Part shown: positions 45,207-53,463 of the stretch, piece by piece | Layout: each line of letters starts with the position of its first letter | Numbering within the stretch: position 1 is the first letter of the stretch | Assembly: GCF_014904755.1 (NCBI RefSeq) | Contig: NZ_JACZFQ010000020.1 | Span: forward strand, 110,707-174,706 | Direction: 5' to 3' | Source: Neoluteolibacter marinus | GTDB lineage: Bacteria > Verrucomicrobiota > Verrucomicrobiia > Verrucomicrobiales > Akkermansiaceae | DNA: 64,000 nt | The notes under the pieces: model-generated | What the model was told of the DNA's origin: nothing | Databases searched by the model: none | What the model saw: the letters and a program-made list of their open reading frames with translations, nothing else | Program-made: the position numbers and the translations under genes

Positions 45207-45524
45207 TCAGCGCGCCGATTCGGAGTCGGCGGGCTCTGCTGCGATCGCATCGAGCACCAGTTTCTTGAGAAGCTCTTCACGCGTGGCAAGGCCGGAGCGC
45301 TGGAGGAGCTCATTCAGAAGTTTCTCTTCCAGAGGTGTCAGCGGGATCAGCGCCCTTTCCCCGGAAAGGTAGTCCTCGAGAATGACGCGGGAAGGACCGG
45401 AGGGTTCAGTTGCTCCACTTTCCCATTGAGAGACGGAACTCTTTCCGACACCGCAAAGTTTGCCTAACTCTTCTTGAGTCAGTCCTTTAGAGGTTCTGAA
45501 GGCGCGAATTTTCTCTGCGGTCAT
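45207..45524 (-). CDS. XRE/cI-like repressor of the element
   Basis: A 105-residue protein with an N-terminal helix-turn-helix (MTAEKIRAFRTSKGLTQEELGKLCGVGKSSVSQWESGATEPSG) and a short helical C-terminus with no peptidase domain (no S24 Ser/Lys pair), so SOS-type autocleavage is not expected. It is divergent from the small gene at 45621. The 96 bases between them are packed with CTAAAC half-sites, so it probably maintains lysogeny by repressing the rightward early operon. The unrelated antirepressor or trigger is unknown. Confidence 0.85.
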   Translation of the reverse strand: MTAEKIRAFRTSKGLTQEELGKLCGVGKSSVSQWESGATEPSGPSRVILEDYLSGERALIPLTPLEEKLLNELLQRSGLATREELLKKLVLDAIAAEPADSESAR

Positions 45525-45532
45525 GGAGGAAA

Positions 45533-45619
45533 TCTAAACAAAAAGTTTAGAGACGCAACTTTTAACCTTGCGGAGTTTAGGTGCTAAACTAAACGTCTCA
45601 CCAAGTTCATTTACTAAAC
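45533..45619. promoter_or_regulatory. Lysogeny-control operator cluster (CTAAAC half-sites)
   Basis: Operator 1 is TCTAAAC (45533-45539), 5 bases, GTTTAGA (45545-45551). Operator 2 is AGTTTAG (45574-45580), 3 bases, CTAAACT (45584-45590). A further half-site ACTAAAC is at 45613-45619 and a nested TAAAC runs on from operator 2. GAGACG (45550-45555) and CGTCTC (45594-45599) add a wider inverted repeat. The cluster lies between the XRE repressor and the first early gene, the standard place for a phage genetic switch. Confidence 0.8.
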
Positions 45620-45620
45620 C

Positions 45621-45818
45621 ATGCAGGCAATCGACCTACCCATCAAACATCACCTCAGTCCGTCCGATCAGGAGCGGTTGAAGGTGCAAGCCGAGGCCTT
45701 GGGGCTGACGCCAGGGGACTTCATGGAGGCCGCGATCAAACGCGCCCTTTTCTCTGACTCGTCTGTTCGCGCCATGCCACAACCCCTGAAGGAAGAGAAG
45801 GAGGGCGGAAGGCGATGA
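45621..45818 (+). CDS. First early gene, small RHH-like protein (65 aa)
   Basis: MQAIDLPIKHHLSPSDQERLKVQAEALGLTPGDFMEAAIKRALF suggests a short ribbon-helix-helix or related DNA-binding protein. It is the first gene under the operator cluster, so a Cro- or antirepressor-like role is plausible but not shown. It overlaps the next gene by four bases (ATGA). Confidence 0.7.
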   Translation: MQAIDLPIKHHLSPSDQERLKVQAEALGLTPGDFMEAAIKRALFSDSSVRAMPQPLKEEKEGGRR

Positions 45819-46075
45819 CCCTGACCGTTCCTATCATGCTCAATGATGAGCAGCTCGACGAGATCGCGGAGCGGGTGGCGGCACGGCTCGGAGGATCCAG
45901 CGGTGAGCCGCTGACCAAGCTGGAGGCAGCGCGAGCGCTCAAGGTCAGCGTGCGCACGATCGAGAGGCGAATCGAGGCCGGAGTGATCGTCCCGGTGCCC
46001 CACCTCGGTGTGGTGCGGATCCCGGCGGGAGAAATCGAACGGCTGCGGAGCGGCGCCCGGCAACCTTCCAAATAA
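45815..46075 (+). CDS. Helix-turn-helix protein, excisionase/MerR-like
   Basis: An 86-residue protein. The central LTKLEAARALKVSVRTIERRIEAGVIVPVPHLGVVRIPAGEIERL is the winged-helix layout of excisionase-family DNA-binding proteins (helix, turn, recognition helix, RRI, wing, then P/A-x-E-L). It overlaps the previous gene by 4 bases. It could be the excision factor for the integrase at 43082 or an early regulator. Confidence 0.75.
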   Translation: MTLTVPIMLNDEQLDEIAERVAARLGGSSGEPLTKLEAARALKVSVRTIERRIEAGVIVPVPHLGVVRIPAGEIERLRSGARQPSK

Positions 46076-46147
46076 AAGCCCCCGGTCACTGGCATGACCG
46101 GAGGCGATGAACACGGCCCCGGTGAAGGGGCTGCGAAGCAAACGCAC

Positions 46148-46531
46148 ATGAACACACGAAGCACAACGCGTCAAGGCGCGCCGGAGCTGGCACTCCGGTT
46201 GCGCATCGCGGCGACCATCCTGACCCGGGCGACTTGCCTGGTGGCGAGGGACGGGCGCCTGAAGTCGGGGCTCTCGGTCCGCGACATGTCGCTGCCCTGG
46301 GCGATCCGGGCGGTGAAACGGGAATTGTATCCGGACCCACGGAGCCGGCGGCACGACGGGGAACCGGAGGAGGCGGCCTGCAACTGGGCGCTGGCGCAGA
46401 TCTGGCAGGAGCCGGTCGACAGTTTTCCGTCGCTGCGGGATCTGATCCGCGCAGCCATCAAATTACGGGATCGGGCGTACTTCGAGGCGGCCGGCGACCT
46501 GTGGGTAGTGACGGAAGGGAGGGCGGCATGA
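46148..46531 (+). CDS. Hypothetical early protein, 127 aa
   Basis: The ATG at 46148 gives MNTRSTTRQGAPELALRLRIAATILTRATCL. The protein is mixed helical and basic, with no recognised motif. Its stop overlaps the next start (ATGA at 46528-46531). Early-operon context only. Confidence 0.6.
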   Translation: MNTRSTTRQGAPELALRLRIAATILTRATCLVARDGRLKSGLSVRDMSLPWAIRAVKRELYPDPRSRRHDGEPEEAACNWALAQIWQEPVDSFPSLRDLIRAAIKLRDRAYFEAAGDLWVVTEGRAA

Positions 46532-46704
46532 AGAAGTCGCTCAAAGGAATTTTGCAGGCCCACGGCGACGATACGCTGAAGGGGTGGATCCGGGGGCTGT
46601 CGATCCTGCCGCGGCTGACGCTCGACGAGGAGCGGTGGCTGGATCGCCTGAAGGGGGAACTCGAACGCCGGCGGAACAAGCGCCGGGGGGAGGTGGGTGT
46701 ATGA
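46528..46704 (+). CDS. Hypothetical early protein, 58 aa
   Basis: MKKSLKGILQAHGDDTLKGW ... RLTLDEERWLDRLKGELERRRNKRRG; a short helical basic protein with four-base overlaps at both ends (ATGA before and after). No family recognised. Confidence 0.55.
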   Translation: MKKSLKGILQAHGDDTLKGWIRGLSILPRLTLDEERWLDRLKGELERRRNKRRGEVGV

Positions 46705-46925
46705 ACGTGCAGGAGCTGGTCTCGGCGATCCGGGCAATGGGCGAGGAGAAATTCGACGCGCTGAAGGCTCGCACGGGCACGGGCGAATCCTACCGCGAGT
46801 CCTTCATGATCGGCTGGCTGAGTGGCGAACTGGAGGAGGCGCTGGAAGCCGCCCCGGAGCATGCGGCGAGGTTGGCGCGAAGACTGGATAAGGGAAAGGA
46901 GGCGGCATGCTCTGCAAGCTCCTGA
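46701..46925 (+). CDS. Hypothetical early protein, 74 aa
   Basis: MNVQELVSAIRAMGEEKFDALKARTGTG ... GWLSGELEEALEAAPEHAARLARRLDKG; helical and acidic. It overlaps the upstream gene by 4 bases and the downstream membrane gene by 19. Function unknown. Confidence 0.55.
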   Translation: MNVQELVSAIRAMGEEKFDALKARTGTGESYRESFMIGWLSGELEEALEAAPEHAARLARRLDKGKEAACSASS

Positions 46926-47134
46926 TCTGGACCGGCTACTCGCTGATGATCCTGTGCGTCGGCGGCGTGGTGGTGTTCGCGGCGCTCGGGATGATTCCTG
47001 CCGCGATCGCGTCCGCCTGCCTGGCGGTGCTGCTCGCCTTCATGTGCCGCCGCGAATCCGACCACCTCAACGAATGGCGCGCCCGGCACCACGACCGCGC
47101 ATGGCGGGACAGCTACCGGCACCCGCAACTCTAA
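46907..47134 (+). CDS. Small two-helix membrane protein, 75 aa
   Basis: MLCKLLIWTGYSLMILCVGGVVVFAALG and AAIASACLAVLLAFMC form a helical hairpin, followed by a basic soluble tail (ESDHLNEWRARHHDRAWRD). It overlaps the previous gene. A superinfection-exclusion-type or accessory membrane role is possible, but nothing in the sequence proves it. Confidence 0.6.
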   Translation: MLCKLLIWTGYSLMILCVGGVVVFAALGMIPAAIASACLAVLLAFMCRRESDHLNEWRARHHDRAWRDSYRHPQL

Positions 47135-47189
47135 CCAATCTCCCGCCCGCGGTCCCTGGCAGGGCCCGGGCGGAACAACGAAACCAACG

Positions 47190-47837
47190 ATGAACACGAA
47201 AGCACAACGCAAGATGAACCTCTCCGCTCTCTGCGACGCGGAGCAATACGAACCGATCGTCGCCGGCTGCCTGAGCGACAAGCAGGCGAAGGCGCTGCCG
47301 GCGCGGCACCTGGCCAACGGCCTGTCGCTGATGGCGGAACTGATCCTGACCCACTACGACGGGGTCGCCGAGGCCTTCACCACCAACAACGGCGTGGAAC
47401 TCTCGCTGAAGCTGGTGATCGGCCCGCAGAAGGACGAGCTGAAGTTCGCCTACAAGCCGGTGTCCGAAGTGAAGGACGTGGCCGCGGCGATGCTGCCCGA
47501 ACCGGAGGACCCGGCGCAGGAAACCATGGACTTCGTGAAGCCGAACGGCGGCACGAAGAAGGAACCCGAGATCGTCGAGGCCGAGGTGATCCCGGCCTTG
47601 CCGGCGCCGATGATGGCGTTGCCGGCCCCGGAGAAGGGCGCCGGGGAACTCGAGGCCTATGCCGAGGGGCGGGAAGCCTACGCCGAGGGTCCCGCCATCG
47701 GCACCAACCCCTACGACAGCGCGAAGCAGCCGGAACTCTACCGGGCGTGGCTGGAGGGCTGGAACGACGAAAAGGAGGCGGAAGCCAACGAGGCCGGCGA
47801 GACCGGCACCTCATCCCGGGGCGGCGAGGAAGAGTAA
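47190..47837 (+). CDS. Phage early protein with RMF-like C-terminal domain
   Basis: A 215-residue protein. The N-terminal part (MNTKAQRKMNLSALCDAEQYEPIVAGCLSDKQ) is helical and unassigned. The middle is Pro/Glu-rich. The C-terminal GREAYAEGPAIGTNPYDSA ... LYRAWLEGWNDEKEAE has the G..A..G...NPY....W..GW pattern of ribosome modulation factor-like domains, as found in several phage and MGE proteins. Binding to nucleic acid or ribosomes is an inference. It lies directly upstream of recT, with a 27-base gap. Confidence 0.65.
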   Translation: MNTKAQRKMNLSALCDAEQYEPIVAGCLSDKQAKALPARHLANGLSLMAELILTHYDGVAEAFTTNNGVELSLKLVIGPQKDELKFAYKPVSEVKDVAAAMLPEPEDPAQETMDFVKPNGGTKKEPEIVEAEVIPALPAPMMALPAPEKGAGELEAYAEGREAYAEGPAIGTNPYDSAKQPELYRAWLEGWNDEKEAEANEAGETGTSSRGGEEE

Positions 47838-47864
47838 GCCGGCGATCTAACAACGATATCCAAC

Positions 47865-48689
47865 ATGAACACGAATCTCATCAGCAAGCCGGGCGACCTG
47901 CTCAAGTATCTGGAGCGCTCGAAGTCGGCGATTGCCATGGCGCTGCCGAAGCACCTGACCCCGGACCGCATGATGCGGCTGGCGCTGACCTGCTTCTCCA
48001 CCAATCCGCAGCTGCGGAAGTGCACGCCGCAGTCGATCCTTTCCAGCGTGGTGGTGGCCGCGCAGATCGGCCTGGAGCCGGGCATCGGCGGGCAGGGCTA
48101 CCTGATCCCCTACAAGGACACCTGCACCTTCGTTCCCGGCTGGCAGGGGCTGGTCGGGCTGCTCAACAACACCGGCCGCGCCACGGCATGGTCCGGCGCA
48201 GTCTTCGAAGGCGACGAGTTCGACTTCCGGCTCGGGTCCTCGCCGCGCTGCCACCACGTCCCCGGTGAAAACTACGGCGACCCGGAGAAGCTGGTCTGGG
48301 TCTATGCCTGCGGAAAGGTCAACGGCAGCGAGCAGCCGGTGGTCGAGGCCTGGCCGATGGCCCGGGTCTGGTGCCACCGCGACCAGTTCAACAAGGTCGG
48401 CAAGCGCCACTACTCCTACGAGCATCCCGAGATGTATGCGCGGAAGGTGGTCCTGCTGCAGGTGCTGAAGTACATGCCGCGGTCGATCGAACTCAACAAC
48501 GCGCTGGCGGCGGCCGACGCGGCGGAGATCGGCAAGGCGACCACGGTCGACGGTGGCGTGGTGGTGGAGGTCGAGGCGGAGACGGTGACCGGCCGTTCGG
48601 ACTCCGGTCCGATCGATCCCTTCGAAAAGAAGGACACGCCAGCGACGGAACCCGAGGCGAAGGCCGAAGAGGAGGAGGTTCTGCTGTGA
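47865..48689 (+). CDS. recT: RecT-family single-strand annealing protein
   Basis: The 274-residue protein carries the RecT signature: LALTCFSTNPQLRKCTPQSILSSVVVAAQIGLEPG, GQGYLIPYKDTCTFVPGWQGLVGLLNNTG and YEHPEMYARKVVLLQVLKYMPRS. RecT promotes annealing of complementary single strands during phage recombination and replication. The acidic tail (AKAEEEEVLL) is common in such proteins for partner contacts. It overlaps the next gene at GTGA, and the partner exonuclease lies one gene further on. Confidence 0.95.
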   Translation: MNTNLISKPGDLLKYLERSKSAIAMALPKHLTPDRMMRLALTCFSTNPQLRKCTPQSILSSVVVAAQIGLEPGIGGQGYLIPYKDTCTFVPGWQGLVGLLNNTGRATAWSGAVFEGDEFDFRLGSSPRCHHVPGENYGDPEKLVWVYACGKVNGSEQPVVEAWPMARVWCHRDQFNKVGKRHYSYEHPEMYARKVVLLQVLKYMPRSIELNNALAAADAAEIGKATTVDGGVVVEVEAETVTGRSDSGPIDPFEKKDTPATEPEAKAEEEEVLL

Positions 48690-49645
48690 GCAATCAAGTC
48701 TTCGAACTGATCCCGCTGGCCATCGAGACCCGCGGTGAGGTGATCGCCTCCAACGTGGACGAGTTCCGCGAGCTGGTGCGCGGCGCGCTTTCCAACATCA
48801 ACCGCGAGTTGAAAAGCGACGAGGAGTTCGGCCAGGCCGAGCTGGACGTGAAGGCGCTGAAGGGCGCCGAAGACGCAGTGCGGTCGGCGAAGGAGAAAGC
48901 GCTGGCCGATGCCGAGCAGTTGCAGGCGCTCTTTGCTGCCCTCGACGAAACGGCGGAGGAGATCCGCGCGCCGCGGCTGGAGCTCGAGAAGCTGATCGCC
49001 AAGCGCAAGGAGGAGGTGAAAACCGAGCTGATCACCGAGGCGCTCGGGCGGCTCGTCTGCGCGCCGCGCCTCCGGGCCGGCACCTTCGGTCGCAGCCTGA
49101 CCGAAGCGATCAAGGGCAAGCGCACGCTCGACAGCATGCGCAAGGCGCTGGACGTGATGGTGGCCACCCACAACGCGATGATCGAAAAGTCCCGCGTCGC
49201 GATCGACACCTTCACGTGGGAGCACGGGAAGGAGCTGGTGATGGACGCCGAGGATCTGGAAATCAAGGGTCCGGACAACGTGAACGGTGAACTGCGCCGC
49301 CGGCTGGAACTGTTCCGGGCGGAGGAGGAAAAGAAGCGCCTGCAAGCCGAAGCCGAGAAGGCCAAGGCCGAGGTCGCCGGGATGAAGCAGGAAGCCGCGG
49401 AGGCAGCGAAGCCGCCGGTGCCCGCGCCGCCGAAGATCGGCAGTATCCCGGTCGGGAAATCCGCCTTGCCGGACACCGGCCCGCCGCCGGTGGCGGACGA
49501 GTGGGCGCGGTTCCGCGCGTCCTGCCTGGAAGCCTTCCGCCCGCTGCGTGCGGCGCGCGAGGCGCTCCAGAACCCGGAGAACGTGGTAAAGGCGCAACGC
49601 TTCGCCGATGCGATGAACGCCGCCTGGAAGGAGGCCAACGCATGA
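48686..49645 (+). CDS. DUF1351-like coiled-coil phage protein
   Basis: A 319-residue protein starting at a GTG that overlaps the recT stop. It is strongly helical (LDVKALKGAEDAVRSAKEKALADAEQLQALFAALDE ... ELFRAEEEKKRLQAEAEKAKAEVAGMKQ), with a Pro-rich hinge (PPVPAPPKIGSIP) and a final helical region. The N-terminal part resembles DUF1351, which commonly lies between RecT and YqaJ genes. Role unknown; probably helps the recombination proteins. Confidence 0.7.
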   Translation: MSNQVFELIPLAIETRGEVIASNVDEFRELVRGALSNINRELKSDEEFGQAELDVKALKGAEDAVRSAKEKALADAEQLQALFAALDETAEEIRAPRLELEKLIAKRKEEVKTELITEALGRLVCAPRLRAGTFGRSLTEAIKGKRTLDSMRKALDVMVATHNAMIEKSRVAIDTFTWEHGKELVMDAEDLEIKGPDNVNGELRRRLELFRAEEEKKRLQAEAEKAKAEVAGMKQEAAEAAKPPVPAPPKIGSIPVGKSALPDTGPPPVADEWARFRASCLEAFRPLRAAREALQNPENVVKAQRFADAMNAAWKEANA

Positions 49646-50295
49646 AGGTGTGGCCAGACGTCGAACAGGGCTCCGAGGATTGGTTCATGCTGCGTGAGCT
49701 GCGGCCGACCGCGAGCAATGCGTCCCGGGTGATCACCGCCACCGGCAAGGACTCCGCCAGCTGGCCGGGCTATGTCCGGGAAATGGTCGATGCGAAGATC
49801 CGGCCGCGCGAAGTCCGCGAAGCGGGCATGTGGACGGGAAACCGCCACACCGACCGCGGCAAGGAAATGGAGCCGGTCGCGCGGCAGGCCTTCGTGGATC
49901 GCATGGGGCTCGATGTTGTCGAGGTGGGTTTCGTGACCCGCGACGACGGCGTGTGGGGTTGCTCGCCCGACGGCTTGGTGATGACGCGGCAGGACGAGCC
50001 GCGGGTGCTGGCGGGTCTGGAACTTAAGTGTCCCGACGGGCCGAAGCATCTGGAACACCTCGATGGCGGGAAGCTGCCGGCGGACTACGTCCAGCAGGTC
50101 CACTGCTCGATGGCGGTCACCGGCCTCGACCACTGGTATTTCATGAGCTTCTGCCAGTTCTACGAGCCGCTGATCCTGCGCATCGACCGCGACGCCTACA
50201 CGGCGAAGGTGGAGGATGCGATGAACCGCTTCCAGGACTACTACGGTTCGGAGCGGGACCGGCTGATGGGCTTCAGGGGGAAGGAGGCGGCGTGA
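49642..50295 (+). CDS. YqaJ-type phage recombination exonuclease
   Basis: A 217-residue nuclease. GSEDWFMLRELRPTASNAS is the YqaJ opening (GS.eWf.lR...TAS). The metal ligands follow: Glu in DRGKEMEPVARQAF, Asp in WGCSPDGLVM and the E-x-K in AGLELKCPDGPKHLEHLDG, then QQVHCSMAVTGLDHWYF. It resects DNA 5' to 3' to give single strands for RecT. ATGA overlap with the upstream gene and GTGA overlap with the downstream ASCH gene. Confidence 0.93.
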   Translation: MKVWPDVEQGSEDWFMLRELRPTASNASRVITATGKDSASWPGYVREMVDAKIRPREVREAGMWTGNRHTDRGKEMEPVARQAFVDRMGLDVVEVGFVTRDDGVWGCSPDGLVMTRQDEPRVLAGLELKCPDGPKHLEHLDGGKLPADYVQQVHCSMAVTGLDHWYFMSFCQFYEPLILRIDRDAYTAKVEDAMNRFQDYYGSERDRLMGFRGKEAA

Positions 50296-50666
50296 AGGCA
50301 CTTTCCATCCGGCAGCCGTGGGCGTGGCTGATCGTCCACGGTCACAAGGACATCGAGAACCGGTCGTGGCGGACTCACTTCCGCGGGCCGGTTCTCATCC
50401 ACGCCTCGAAGGGGATGACCCGCGATGAGTATGCGATTGGCCACGTCCTCGCGGAAGAAAACGGGGTCACCTTGCCGCCCTTCGAAGACCTCCCACGCGG
50501 CGGGATCGTGGGGCAGGCGGAGATCACGGGTTGCGTGGATCGCTCGCCGTCGCCGTGGTTCTTCGGCCCCGTTGGCTTCATCATGGAGATGGCGCGGCCG
50601 CGGACCTTCCGCCCGTGCAAGGGGGCGCTCGGGTTCTTTGAGGTGGAGAGGGGGGCTGTTTCGTGA
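50292..50666 (+). CDS. ASCH-domain protein
   Basis: A 124-residue protein starting at a GTG. It has the ASCH hallmark MKALSIRQPWAWLIVHGHKDIENRSWRT, VLIHASKGMTRDEY, GGIVGQAEITGCVD and PCKGALGFFEV. ASCH domains bind RNA or nucleobases, and some hydrolyse N4-acetylcytidine. Phage copies are common; the role here is unknown. Overlaps at both ends place it firmly in the early operon. Confidence 0.85.
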   Translation: MKALSIRQPWAWLIVHGHKDIENRSWRTHFRGPVLIHASKGMTRDEYAIGHVLAEENGVTLPPFEDLPRGGIVGQAEITGCVDRSPSPWFFGPVGFIMEMARPRTFRPCKGALGFFEVERGAVS

Positions 50667-51469
50667 ACGCAACCACGACACTTGCCACGCGGCTGACGAT
50701 TCCCGAGCTGGTCCGCGAGTTCGACCTGGCGCTGCACGAGATCAAGCAGGGGCTCGAGATGCTGAAAGGTGCGGAGCAGCGGCTGCGCTGCTTTTCCACC
50801 AGCGGCACGGCCTACGACTTGTCGGTGATGCGGCATGACGACACTTCGCTCGACTACGCCAAGAAGCGCGTGCGGCTCCGCGGGGCGGCGTGGCGCTACC
50901 TGGTGAGCCGGGCCGAGATCAAGAAGCTCGCCAGCCTGCGCCGCGCCAAGGAGATCGACGACATGCTCTCGAAGCCCGAGGAGCTGCCCGAGATCACCAC
51001 CGACAACATCATGGCCTGGGTGGAATCCCTCAACGATCAGGCTGCGGCCTTTTTGGATGAGGCGGCCGTCGAGGTCTACCAGTGGCTGCGGCCGTCCAAC
51101 CGGCGCTACAAGACCAACGATCCGTTCAAGATCGGCAAGCGAGTGGTGATCGGCTGGAACGTGGTCGGCCCGTGCTATTCGGGCCGCGGCACAATGCGGG
51201 TGAACTACCACCACGAGGACCGCTTGCGGGCACTCGACAACCTGTTCCACCTGCTCGACGGGAAGGGCGCGAGCCCTACGCCGGGCGGCGAGCTGGTCGA
51301 CGAACTCAACGGCTGCCTCCCCGGCGAATTGTATGAGACGCGGTTCTTCCGTTTCCGCGCCTACCGGAACGGGAACCTGCACCTCGAGTTCCGCCGGCCG
51401 GACCTGGTGAAGAGGCTCAACGAGATCGGCGGGAATGCGTTGCCGGAGCCGGAGAGGGGGGGCGCATGA
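50663..51469 (+). CDS. DUF4942-like phage protein
   Basis: A 268-residue protein from a GTG at 50663 that overlaps the ASCH stop. The C-terminal FFRFRAYRNGNLHLEFRRPDLVKRLNEIGG is the typical end of DUF4942 proteins, and the N-terminal helices (LVREFDLALHEIKQGLEMLKGAEQRL) also fit. DUF4942 occurs in plasmid and phage loci and is of unknown function, sometimes linked to DNA methylases. A 4-base overlap couples it to the next gene. Confidence 0.75.
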   Translation: MNATTTLATRLTIPELVREFDLALHEIKQGLEMLKGAEQRLRCFSTSGTAYDLSVMRHDDTSLDYAKKRVRLRGAAWRYLVSRAEIKKLASLRRAKEIDDMLSKPEELPEITTDNIMAWVESLNDQAAAFLDEAAVEVYQWLRPSNRRYKTNDPFKIGKRVVIGWNVVGPCYSGRGTMRVNYHHEDRLRALDNLFHLLDGKGASPTPGGELVDELNGCLPGELYETRFFRFRAYRNGNLHLEFRRPDLVKRLNEIGGNALPEPERGGA

Positions 51470-51882
51470 CCCCGCCTCCCGTCATCTTCCCCGTCGTCCC
51501 CATGGGCAAGCCGCGGATGACCCGGCGTGACCGCTGGAAGAAGCGGCCGGCGGTGACCCGTTACCATGACTTCAAGGACGAGCTGCGCGCCCGGCTGGCG
51601 GGGCTGCCGCATCTGCGGCGGTTGATCGACAGCGGCACGGTTCATCGGCTTTCGTGGACGGCCTACCTGCCGATCCCGGCCAGCTGGACGAAGGGCAAGA
51701 AGGCGGCGATGGCCGGGGCCCTGCACCGGGCGAAGCCGGACCGCGACAACATCGACAAGGCGATCCTCGATGCACTCTTCGCCGAGGACTCGGGGATCGC
51801 CGCCGGGCACCTGGAGAAACGCTGGGACGACGGCCGCGGCCCGCGGCTCGAGATCACCTTCGAATCCCTGCCGACCGACTGA
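51466..51882 (+). CDS. rusA: RusA-type Holliday junction resolvase
   Basis: A 138-residue protein. IFPVVPMGKPRMTRRDRWKKRPAVTRYHDFKDEL and KPDRDNIDKAILDALFAEDSGI, with the conserved Asp triad, mark RusA, which cuts four-way junctions during phage replication and recombination. It overlaps the DUF4942 gene by 4 bases and ends four bases before the next ATG. Confidence 0.92.
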   Translation: MTPPPVIFPVVPMGKPRMTRRDRWKKRPAVTRYHDFKDELRARLAGLPHLRRLIDSGTVHRLSWTAYLPIPASWTKGKKAAMAGALHRAKPDRDNIDKAILDALFAEDSGIAAGHLEKRWDDGRGPRLEITFESLPTD

Positions 51883-51886
51883 CCCC

Positions 51887-52678
51887 ATGGCCGAACTCCC
51901 GTACATGCAGTTCTTCCCGGCCGACTGGCTGAAGGACACCCGAATGCTGACCGCGTCCGCAAAGGGCGTCTGGATCGATACTCTTGCCGCCCTCTGGAAT
52001 GCACCCGAACGGGGCTTCCTTAAACGCACCGAACGGGCATGGGGCAGGTTGTGGGGTGTGGAGCCCGAACGGGTTCCGCATCTCCTGGAGGAACTCGAGG
52101 ACGTCGCGGAAGTGAAGCAGGATGCCGACGGGGTCTTGATCGCCTCGCGGCGGATGGTCCGGGACGAGATCGAGCGGGAGCGCTCGCGGAACTCGAAGCG
52201 GGCGGAGGACAAGCGGGAGTGGACATACCGGGAGACGATTTCCCGGGTCCTTCCCGAAATGCTCCCGGCGGATTCCCGGAAGCCTCCCGCGGGATTCCCG
52301 GAACCTTCCCGGCCCATTCCCGGGGAGAGTCCAGAGACCAGAGACCAGAGGAGTAAGCTACCCAGCAACGCGCGGGAAAACACCGCCTCTTCGCCATCGG
52401 TGATCCCGACGGTCGACGAGGTGAAGCGCTACGCTGCCTCGGCCCCGGTGCCGATCTCGGAGGCCTGCGCAGTGGCATTCCACGACACGCAGCAGGCCGA
52501 GGGCTGGATCACCCGGAACGGGCATCCGATCGCGGACTGGAGGGCGGCACTGCGGCGCTACGCCAGCCGCTGGAACGAGTATGAGAAATCGAAAGGAGCT
52601 CCCCCGGTGGGAGCAGGGAGGCCGCGCCCGGCGCCGGTCTCGGGCTACGGGGAATCCACGGACATCAGCGAACTATGA
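51887..52678 (+). CDS. Phage replication protein, DUF1376/DnaT-like
   Basis: A 263-residue protein. N-terminal MAELPYMQFFPADWLKDTRMLTASAKGVWIDTLAALWN is the winged-helix opening of DUF1376/YdaU-type replication proteins. A disordered Pro/Ser/Arg linker follows (RKPPAGFPEPSRPIPGESPE). The C-terminal WITRNGHPIADWRAALRRYASRW resembles the DnaT/primosome-type tail. It probably acts as the origin-binding or helicase-recruiting partner of the loader gene it overlaps. A replication origin may lie within it. Confidence 0.8.
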   Translation: MAELPYMQFFPADWLKDTRMLTASAKGVWIDTLAALWNAPERGFLKRTERAWGRLWGVEPERVPHLLEELEDVAEVKQDADGVLIASRRMVRDEIERERSRNSKRAEDKREWTYRETISRVLPEMLPADSRKPPAGFPEPSRPIPGESPETRDQRSKLPSNARENTASSPSVIPTVDEVKRYAASAPVPISEACAVAFHDTQQAEGWITRNGHPIADWRAALRRYASRWNEYEKSKGAPPVGAGRPRPAPVSGYGESTDISEL

Positions 52679-53463
52679 GCATCACGACAACCGGAGATTG
52701 GGAGGGCCTCGCCAGAGCGGCGAGGGAACAGGAGACGGTGCGACGCCAGCCCGCCGGTGCGGCAGCCACCGTGCTGGGCGACTTCACCGAGCGCCTGGAG
52801 GCGATGATTGCCGCCACGCCGGAGGAGGAAGTCGCAGCGCCGATTTCGGAACGACCGCGGCGCAGCTGGTACGCCATCCACGCCGCACACGGTTGGCCGG
52901 ACCGCTACACCGGGGATCTCGACGATCCCCATGGCGGCGAGTGGCGCGCGGCCTATGCCGTGCTCTCGCCGGTCATCGAGCGCGGCGGCATCGGCCTGCT
53001 CCATGGCAAGCGGGGTGCGGGCAAGACACGGATGGCGGCGGAGATCGCGCGGAGCGGGCGCTTCCCGCGTGACCGCACGGCCGGGGTAAAGCTGACCGGC
53101 GGGCCGATCGAGAAGACCCGCACCGCGGTCTATCGCACGGCGATGAGCTTCTTCCTCGACGTCCGCGCGACCTACAAGAAGGACAGCCCGGTCAGTGAGC
53201 GGGACGTGATCGAGGACCTGAAGCGGCCCGGTCTGTTGGTGATCGACGAGTTGCAGGAGCGCGGCGAGACGGCCTTCGAGAACCGGCTGCTGACGCACCT
53301 GATCGACGCCCGCTATGGCGCCATGCGACCGACGATCATCATTGCGAACCTGACGGCGAAGGAACTCGGCGAGACGCTGGGTCCTTCCATTGTCGACCGC
53401 GTGTTCGAGGACGGGAAGCGGATCGATTTCACCTGGGAAAGCTACCGGAGGGCAGGGCGATGA
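52675..53463 (+). CDS. DnaC/IstB-like AAA+ helicase loader
   Basis: A 262-residue ATPase: Walker [19 protein letters not shown], Walker [21 protein letters not shown], sensor 1 Asn in [12 protein letters not shown] and an arginine finger in [14 protein letters not shown]. The long N-terminal region (about 90 residues) would bind the helicase or the DUF1376 protein. It overlaps that gene by 4 bases (ATGA), consistent with one replication initiator/loader module. Confidence 0.9.
   Translation: MSITTTGDWEGLARAAREQETVRRQPAGAAATVLGDFTERLEAMIAATPEEEVAAPISERPRRSWYAIHAAHGWPDRYTGDLDDPHGGEWRAAYAVLSPVIERGGIGLLHGKRGAGKTRMAAEIARSGRFPRDRTAGVKLTGGPIEKTRTAVYRTAMSFFLDVRATYKKDSPVSERDVIEDLKRPGLLVIDELQERGETAFENRLLTHLIDARYGAMRPTIIIANLTAKELGETLGPSIVDRVFEDGKRIDFTWESYRRAGR

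Noticed and set aside
48472..48700. Programmed frameshift between recT and the following gene
   Set aside because: The overlap is a plain GTGA stop/start with a separate N-terminus, not a slippery site.
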